NCBI GenBank assembly: GCA_006503535.1
Contig: QYRS01000007.1
Span: 558,001-622,000 of the forward strand
Source: Arthrinium phaeospermum
Taxonomy: Eukaryota > Ascomycota > Sordariomycetes > Amphisphaeriales > Apiosporaceae
Length of the DNA: 64,000 nucleotides
Direction of reading: 5' to 3'
Shown: positions 57,432-64,000 of the stretch, in pieces
Layout: each line of letters begins with the position of its first letter
How positions within the stretch are numbered: position 1 is the first letter of the stretch
Translations under genes and position numbers: made by a program
The notes under the pieces: generated by a model
Seen by the model: the letters and a program-made list of their open reading frames with translations, nothing else
The model's database searches: none
Told to the model about the DNA's origin: nothing

Positions 57432-59311
57432 CTATTCAAATATTTCGAACCCGACCAGGTCCGGAGCGAAGGCATCGCCCACAGCAGCAAATGAGACCTC
57501 GTTCTCACCTGCCACGAACCCGTCGACCTCCACCATCAGCCGTCCCGTCTCGTACCAATCGCCCCCTGAAATCGGGAACGCCCATCGCTTGCCTTGTCCT
57601 CCGTTGACCGCAATGGTCATGTTGCGCGTGTTGGACCCAAAGTCCCAAGCGGTCCCCAGCGCCGTCTCGTAGTTGATAAAGTCCACACCCAGCAGCTTGG
57701 CGCCCGCGCTCGCCACGCTGACCCCCTCGAAGTGCACAGTCGCATCGCCAGCAATATCGCCCATCTTCTGCCCCGTGGGCAAGCACTCGCCCTCGCCGCA
57801 GTCGACGACCGTGGCCCGGGTGGCCGTCGCGTTGGCCGCGGCGGCATAGTAGCCCGCCGAGGCGGGTTCCGCGGCTTCGGTGATGTCCGACAGGACCCAG
57901 ATCTTCATCTCGTGGCCGGCCAGGGTCACCTCCTGGGCGCCGCCCTCGAGGGGGTCCAGGTCCGCGGCGGCCCAGACGTCGCGGACCGACCCGGCCGAGG
58001 CCACGCCGGCGGCCGCGAGGTCCACCTGGACTGTCTGTGTGTCGTTGCGCCAGTTGGCTATGCCGACCACTTTCCGGTTGTCGGACAGCTCGCCCGCCCA
58101 GATGTCCCACTCCTCCTCGGTGTAGCGGCGCACGAGCTGCGCTTGCTGCCCGAGGGCGTCCTGGTTGATGGCGATGATCTCCTCGTTCGACAGGATGTCG
58201 ATGGACGCCTGCCCGGCCAGGGCCGGATCAACCGGTCCCCCGAGCATCAGCGGCGACTTGTTGATGGCCCACATGCTGAAGTGGAAGCGCTCCTCCTCTG
58301 CCGATAAGGCGTGGAGACCGACTCTGTGCCACATGGGTTAGGTTTCAGCTCGTTCGGATAGGGGGTCAGACGATACTTACATGAGCATGTCCATGTCTGC
58401 AAAGGCGCCGGGCTTGGTGTGCCGATAGTACGGGACAATCTCGTTGGTGATGCGCCAGATACTCCGCCAACCATTGTAGATATCGTTGCTCATGCGGTAC
58501 GTGTTGCTGATAGCACCGGCCCTGACAGCATGTGTCAACCAACGGGCTGCTTCACTTGGGGGGAGTATGATGCGCTACGTACCATTCACCAACGTCGAAA
58601 CCGACGCCCCATTGGCAGACGAAGTAGGCCATGTCCCTCTCGAGAGATTCGAGGACACCGGCCATCTTCTGGAATCGAGTGGGCGCAATTGCCTCGGCCG
58701 ACTCGTAGTCCACCATTGTCGAGCCGTTGATCGGGTAGCAGTTATCGTACCTGGCGCCGAGGTTAGCTTCCCCGTGGCTACTCGGTCATATTTGGCCAGA
58801 AGGGCTTAGGCCTACTTGAGTGAGTCGCCGCCCCATTCCTCGAAGGCTTGGGCATCCTGTTCCTCGTAGCCTGTCTCAATCAAGTCAGTTACGGACACAC
58901 CGGAGGGAATATCTCATGTCCGGGTTCTGGCATCTCACCCAAACTTGCGGGCAGAACCTCGCTTCCGCACTGCTTGTACCCGGCTCCGCTGTACAATCCA
59001 AAGTCGAGCCCCAACCCGTGGATGAAGTCTCCCAGGGCCTTGCCGCCGCTGGGGAACAGTGTCGTGTTCCATTGCAAGCGGCCCTGCTCATCGCGGTCCT
59101 CGGCGTTCCAGCCACAGTCGGTTGTCACAACCTTGTAGCCCAGTGCTGCGAGACCCGTGTCAATCAAGCCTTGGGCGTTGTGGCGGATGATCTCTTCTGT
59201 GGGCTCGCAAGCATAGTAATTGTACGAGTTCCAGCCCATGGGCGGTGTAGGGTAGCGGAAGTTCTTGGCCAGGGCCAAGGATCCCATGAAAAGAACAAGG
59301 GGCACCAACAT
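57432..59311 (-). CDS. Secreted alpha-galactosidase, GH27, with C-terminal carbohydrate-binding region
   Basis: Five exons on the minus strand, 59311-58939, 58870-58816, 58750-58583, 58521-58381 and 58323-57432, give 542 residues. Introns are 57-68 nt with consistent phase. A signal peptide (MLVPLVLFMGSLALA) precedes PPMGWNSYNYY and TTDCGW. The nucleophile is Asp145 (LKYDNC) and the acid/base is Asp212 in YRMSNDIYNGW, both matching GH27. Later NKSPLMLGG is present, then a beta-rich domain. The last 120 residues (from VVDCGEGE to LVGFEIFE) look like a CBM35-type carbohydrate-binding domain, as in fungal AglD-type enzymes. It releases terminal alpha-galactose from galactomannan and raffinose-type sugars outside the cell. 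Confidence 0.94.
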
Positions 59312-59384
59312 ATTAGCAGAATATTTCGAGCAACTCCTACCACATACTGGGTTTAGGTTGGATGTTGGCGGGAGAGGCGTATTG

Positions 59385-59394
59385 CCTTTTTATA
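59385..59394 (-). promoter_or_regulatory. TATA box of the alpha-galactosidase gene
   Basis: On the minus strand TATAAAAAGG lies at 59394-59385, about 75-83 bp before the ATG. It is a good fungal TATA match for an inducible secreted enzyme. Confidence 0.55.
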
Positions 59395-60897
59395 CATCTC
59401 ACTGTCAGCTTCGTTAGCCCATTTCCCGCCTCGGGGGAAGAGACCGAGTTCTAGGCGCAGATTTGAGGCCAAGGAAGCCCCCTCAGGAACAAGACAAGTT
59501 TATCCATCCTCTCACCAGCTTTCCTCACATGCCTAGCAGCGGGTTTGCGGGGAGAGCATGCAGCAAGGGTTCCCCACAAGAAGTGATTGACAAGGGTAGC
59601 ATCCGGGTGGGCTCTCCCCAGCATTGGGGTAGCTACAAGCGGGCCTATCGCAGCCCGTTCCCTGGCACGTCGCCATGCGAGGTTGACGCCTGCCCAGAGA
59701 CGGTGCCATGACAATGGGGTGCAGAGCTTCTTGGACGGGAGACCAATGGGATGAGTCTTGGGAAACGCTTCAACTACCTTGCTTTCTGCTTAGTAAGACG
59801 AGGTCTTGGCAACCCCTATCTTGCGTCAACACTACTGTAGAGACTATGGGTAGGAAGGAGACCAGTACGACATATATCCTCTATATATGCATATTGCAAG
59901 GCCCAAGTACACGGAAGGAAGTATGTGAAAGTGACATATGAAGTATTGAAAAGCGTCGTGTATGAACAATCGATGAGATGGCAAGGTGGCTACCAAGTCA
60001 ACGCTAGCCCTTGCGATATACGCGCTGTAGGATTCCCCAATATCGAATTGGTAATCTGGGATTTCAATTGATTTCAGAACAGATATCTCTCAGTTTAGAA
60101 GGGCCTAATTGTTGCCCAGGGTAGCTAGCAGTTGCAGCCGTGACGCGCTGGACGTGTCTGGGTCGTGACCCAGCCAGGCAACCACAAAAGAGCTGTTTGA
60201 CTGCCTGAGCAACCAACAAAAGGGAGCTGGTTTAAAAAAGAGCTGCAACACCTGTAATTGAACTCGCTGCATGTACATTGAAGGTATTTCAATTGATTGG
60301 CAAACCGTTGTCATTACCACTGCACCACATGACCAAAAGGGGGGCGCCCAACCACCATGGCGCTCTCACCATGCCCGCCGCCGCCTGTCGCACCTCACCA
60401 CAACCTCACCGCCACGCCATGTACACCAAAAGCAAAGTAAAAAAAAAGGCAAAAAAGAGAGGCCAGGACACGGCTTGGAGGTGTGAACAGTCTGAAAGAA
60501 CACGATTAGTACCGTCGGACAGGCTTTCGGAATTACACCCGAAGGCCACCGTAGGCCATGGCACATAGACCCCGCCACTGAAGGCTGGACCCCCAGAACC
60601 GAGCCGGCTTTAAGAATTCCTCTGTAATTAGGATTTATATAGCTCTGCTTTGGGGACTTCTGGGTTGCCCATGCAAAAACACCAGGCAGCAGTTGGAACA
60701 AAAGCTCCCCCACCAGGTCAAAGAGCTGCAGCTGGACCGCGACGCGTTTCCTGAATCAACTGCCTGCACCAGGGCAACAATTAACGAGTCGACCACCACA
60801 GCCATTCCATTCGTATTGATTGAACACCAGCCATACATGATCGATGCGTACATACCCAACCACGAAGCTGCAAGTTCGCGAAAACACCATGAAGCTC
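59395..60897. other. Intergenic
   Basis: About 1.5 kb upstream of the alpha-galactosidase gene and downstream of Ade2. Poly-A-rich segment at about 60437-60470. A tRNA-like match on the minus strand near 60250-60335 failed on stem pairing (see rejected). No gene seen. Confidence 0.4.
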
Positions 60898-62764
60898 TCA
60901 CTGCTTAACCTCGAGGTACTTTTGCCAGCCTTCCGAAGACAGCTTCGCATCCTTCTCCAATACTTCATCCTTCATCTTGGTCTGGTACGCCTTCATCTGT
61001 GCGGCGTACTCGGGGTAGGTACCGCCCAAGATTCGGATGGCGAGTAAGGCGGCGTTGGTCGAGTTTCCAATACCGACCGTGGCACAGGGGATACCACGGG
61101 GCATTTGCACAATAGAGTGAAGACTGTCGACGCCATCCAGAACCGAAGCCTTGACGGGCACGCCAATCACAGGAAGGTGGACTTCGGATGCTACCATACC
61201 AGGAAGGTGAGCGGCGCCGCCCGCTGCGGCAATTATGACCTTGACTCCGCCCTGTGCCATCTCCGCCGCAAACTTCATCATGTGGTGTGGTGTGCGGTGT
61301 GCCGAAGTGATCCGGACAACGTAAGGCACTTGGAACTGGTCAAGAATCTTGAGCCCGGCAGTCAGCACCGGCAGGTCGCTGTCACTACCCATCGTAACGG
61401 CTACCAGAGGAGCGACCTTGGGTGCTTCCGACGACGACACCGTAGGCGCGGCCTCACCAACCCGCTCAGCTCGGATCTTGTCGGCGCTCGCGATCAATGG
61501 CTGTGCCATCTCTACGAGTTTAGAAATGGAAGAGTAACCAATGGCGGTGATATGTCCAATCTTTCTTCCCGGCTTCGATTCCTTGCCATAGTCGTGGAGG
61601 TATACGTCCATTGACCGGTTAGTCAGTTTTCGTGATAACTCGGCCAAATCGTCGTGGGATGTGGGCTTAGCACCGCCGAGAATGTTCACCATGAGCGCTG
61701 AAGGCACCCTCGGCACAACCTCGAAATCATCTGGGAAGTCGTTCATGATGGCGCAAAGCTGTGCCTTGTACTGTGACATCTGAGGTACGGCTTCTATCGT
61801 GTAGTGCCCGCTGTTATGAGGCCGCGGCGCTATCTCGTTGACGATGACCTGGCCTAGAGTAGATAATATGAGCATGTTGCAAGTCCATGAGTACTAATGT
61901 ATCGCACTTACCGTCTTTGAGTAGGAACATCTCGACAGCAAACACACCACGTCCCCACAGATGGGATACTACGTCACACGCGATCTTCTGGGCTCGTGTT
62001 TGCATATCGTCTGACACGTCCCTCGGCGGGAAGAAGACCTTGGTGCATACACTATCCTCGTGAATCGTCTCGACCACCGGGTACGGCATCACCTTCTGGA
62101 GTTTTCCGGCATCGTCCTCGGTTCGAACGACCATGACGGCCAGCTCCATCTCGAAGGGTACCCATCGCTCCGCGTAGAGAGGCTGGTCGCCCATCTGCTG
62201 GACGGCCGTGTCGAAGTCCTCGGCACTCCGGACTTTGAAGTTGCCCCTTCCATCGTAGGAGCCCTTGGCTCCTTTCAGCATGTACGGGAAGCCGTACTTG
62301 GTGGCCGCTTCCTGCAGCGAGGCCTTGCGGTCAGCCCCCGCGTCCGCAATGGCCATCTGCTCAGCAATGGGGATACCCTTCTGGCCGAGGTACTCCTTTT
62401 GCTGGTACTTGTCCTGGATGAGCCGTATCGTCTTCCAGTCCGGGTGGACGGGGACCTTCTTCTTGGTCATGCCGCCCTGGGCGTCGGGCACGTCGACGCC
62501 GACAGTGGCGATCTCCTCTAAGACCTCAGTGTCGACGTGCTCGATCTCGACGGTCAGGACGTCGGAGCGCGAAGCCAACAGCTTGATCTTGGCGGGGTCT
62601 TTGAAGGACCCGGTGACGTGCAGGTCATTGTGGTTGGCCTGCTTCGCGGGCGAGTTCTCTTCGTCCAAAATGGCGATCTGATAGCCCAGGGGACCAGCAG
62701 ACTCGCAAAGCATGCGGCCGAGCTGGCCGCCGCCCAGCAGGCCGATAACCGGCTTCTTAGTCAT
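60898..62764 (-). CDS. ade2: Phosphoribosylaminoimidazole carboxylase Ade2 (PurK-PurE fusion)
   Basis: Exons 62764-61912 and 61853-60898 give 602 residues; the intron is 58 nt, phase 1 (GTAAGT...TCTAG). The PurK part begins VIGLLGGGQLGRML and has the ATP-grasp motifs LKGAKGSYDGRGNF, ERWVPFEMELAVM and, across the splice, VNEIAPRPHNSGHYTIEA. The PurE part follows a linker: VAVTMGSDSDLPVL, RITSAHRTPHHMMKF and IAAAGGAAHLPGMVA, with ASVLDGVDSLHSIVQ after. This matches fungal Ade2, which makes CAIR from AIR in the sixth purine step. In fungi both steps are fused, as here. Loss of Ade2 gives red pigment and adenine need, so this locus is a common marker. Confidence 0.96.
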
Positions 62765-63382
62765 ATTCAGTCCCAGATGTTAGGCGAATGCAGGTTTGCG
62801 CTCGAGACCTTAGTGGCGGGTTGACTTAAGTATCCAGGCAGGAAACGAAAACCCAATGCTTGAACTCTAGATCACGATGCCTTCCGAAATTGCTTCAGAG
62901 TTATTCCTTTAAGTGGTAAATTTCCATGGAGGGGCAGAGTACCGTGGGGTAATTTTCAGTCCTGGGCAGTGGGGTTCAGGCGATGTGGGGTACATGTCAT
63001 AAAGATCTAATCAGAGGTACACACCTAAAGTACTGCGCTGTGTTACCGATCCTCCTAAGGTAACATGTAGGTAACAAATTGTGACGGCAGGTGCGCTACA
63101 CCCTTCTTCGATGCCCTGTTAGACAATGCTTTTGTTCCCGTTCGGATTGGGTATACTACTCATAGCCGCCCTACTTCACACAATGGCAAATCAAAGAAAA
63201 GGAAGACAACAATGGTGCTTATATGCATGAACAATGAGGAGCGATCATGAAGGCCTTTCTAAACGTATTAGCCAAATCTTGACTGATCTGGTATAATAAG
63301 CTGAGTCGCGACCACATCCTTCTTTATCACTCCCAACCCCTTTTCTCTTGCCATTAGATTAACATTCTTCTCTTACTTCAAA
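62765..63382. promoter_or_regulatory. Divergent intergenic region with TATA-like site
   Basis: 618 bp between Ade2 (minus) and the next gene (plus). TATAATAA at 63292-63299, about 85-90 bp before the ATG at 63383, and a pyrimidine-rich leader (CTTCTCTTACTTC) are consistent with a promoter. Confidence 0.4.
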
Positions 63383-64000
63383 ATGCCTAGCTCTATGTTG
63401 GTTCGCTCAATCGAGCAAGCTATCGCAAGATTCAACGCTGTCCAAGATGCCGGAGTCGATGCTCATCTGGTTCCCATCACCATGCGGCTGATTTCTACCG
63501 ACCTGGAGCTGATCAAGACCGGTCTCCGTCAGATCGTACGCAGAAACCCCGAAATTTCCCCTGCGCAGTGTAGCCTGAAGCTCATTGGCGGGATTCAGTC
63601 CTCGCTGTCTATCCTCATCGACCACATGGACAGCCGTCCCGACGATCCTTATGTTCCGGGTCTTTTCATCGACATTGGCACGACGCTTGGCGGCCTGAAT
63701 GGGTATCTCCTAGAGATCGACCAACTTATAACGAAGAAAGACGAACAGTACAGAGCCGACCACGACCAGAAGGTCTCTCAGATTAGGATCGCAACTGATA
63801 AGATCACGCTCGGAATGTCCTATCAGGTCAAGGCGGCTATTGACAGCCTCAACTCTCTTTATGAGACAAAGACAGAGCATGTCGATGTTTCTGGGGCCAT
63901 AAGTTTCATCAATTCGGTACTCCACGAGATCGAGTCTGGCGTTAACGAGATTATAGATCAAGGGTATGACCATCGTCCCGCGGAGTCTGTCGTCGAGCTT
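63383..64000 (+). CDS. Helical protein, open at window end (5' part)
   Basis: From the ATG at 63383 a frame stays open for 206 codons to the window edge. The codon bias is coding-like, with frequent GAC/ATC and no stops, and the frame is on the strand opposite to Ade2. The product is alpha-helical and polar with amphipathic repeats: MLVRSIEQAIARFNAV, IDHMDSRPDDPYVPG, IGTTLGGLNGYLLEIDQLIT and VKAAIDSLNSLYE. It contains no Cys motifs or obvious membrane segment. It may be a helical-bundle protein similar to fungal heterokaryon- or NLR-associated helical domains, but I do not recognise it and its end is missing. Confidence 0.65.
   Translation, partial: MPSSMLVRSIEQAIARFNAVQDAGVDAHLVPITMRLISTDLELIKTGLRQIVRRNPEISPAQCSLKLIGGIQSSLSILIDHMDSRPDDPYVPGLFIDIGTTLGGLNGYLLEIDQLITKKDEQYRADHDQKVSQIRIATDKITLGMSYQVKAAIDSLNSLYETKTEHVDVSGAISFINSVLHEIESGVNEIIDQGYDHRPAESVVEL

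Noticed and set aside
58440..58521. Loss of the GH27 acid/base Asp (Asn225-Glu226 in WRITNEI)
   Set aside because: Aligning with animal alpha-galactosidase shows that YRMSNDI, with Asp212, is the acid/base segment; the later WRITNE is a different helix. The active site is intact.
60250..60335. Possible tRNA on the minus strand (TGGTGCAGTGG and GAGTTCAATTA look like boxes A and B)
   Set aside because: Acceptor and T-stem do not pair and C61 is not C. Coincidental match.

Overview
The window is nuclear DNA from a filamentous ascomycete (Pezizomycotina, probably a Sordariomycete; this is inference). The genes are intron-rich. Introns are mostly 47-100 nt with GTRAGT-type donors, CTRAC-like branch sites and CAG/TAG acceptors. 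Coding regions are GC-rich at third positions, pyrimidine-rich leaders precede several starts, and the gene content is typically fungal: a PurK-PurE fusion Ade2, an RGS-LOV photoreceptor, a Ser/Thr-rich surface protein and many MFS carriers. I reconstructed about 26 protein-coding loci by joining exons by hand and checking phase at every junction. I saw no rRNA, tRNA, CRISPR array or intact transposon.

Left part (1-18.2 kb), accessory in character: a partial MFS drug-type transporter (minus), an SDR dehydrogenase and a second MFS transporter (plus) form a transporter-oxidoreductase group. Next come three small tandem paralogues (6257-9699) resembling the N-terminal helical module I associate with DUF6604. 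After these are a CENP-V/GFA zinc protein, a 51-residue IF1-like protein, a 248-residue orphan, two conserved genes of unknown function and an EI24-type membrane protein.

Middle (20-46.9 kb): a 1186-residue secreted repeat protein with an exact 117-bp tandem period, a monocarboxylate-type MFS carrier, a membrane-anchored alpha/beta hydrolase and a MARVEL-like four-pass protein. These are followed by an RGS-LOV blue-light receptor after about 3 kb with no convincing gene, then a run of housekeeping genes: splicing factor Prp4, a cyclin T/K-type cyclin, tRNA dihydrouridine synthase Dus4 (with a reading-frame break) and an aldo-keto reductase.

Right part (48-64 kb): an amidohydrolase-type aromatic decarboxylase, a large disordered Ser/Thr-rich protein, a flavin amine oxidase-type protein convergent with a secreted GH27 alpha-galactosidase, the purine enzyme Ade2, and an open helical reading frame that runs off the end.

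The strongest candidates for new biology are the RGS-LOV protein (light sensor fused to a G-protein regulator, with a basic amphipathic segment just after the LOV core), the tandem trio of small DUF6604-like genes with an unrelated orphan nearby, and the modular surface protein. All gene models are predictions from sequence; family names rest on motif recognition without database searches.
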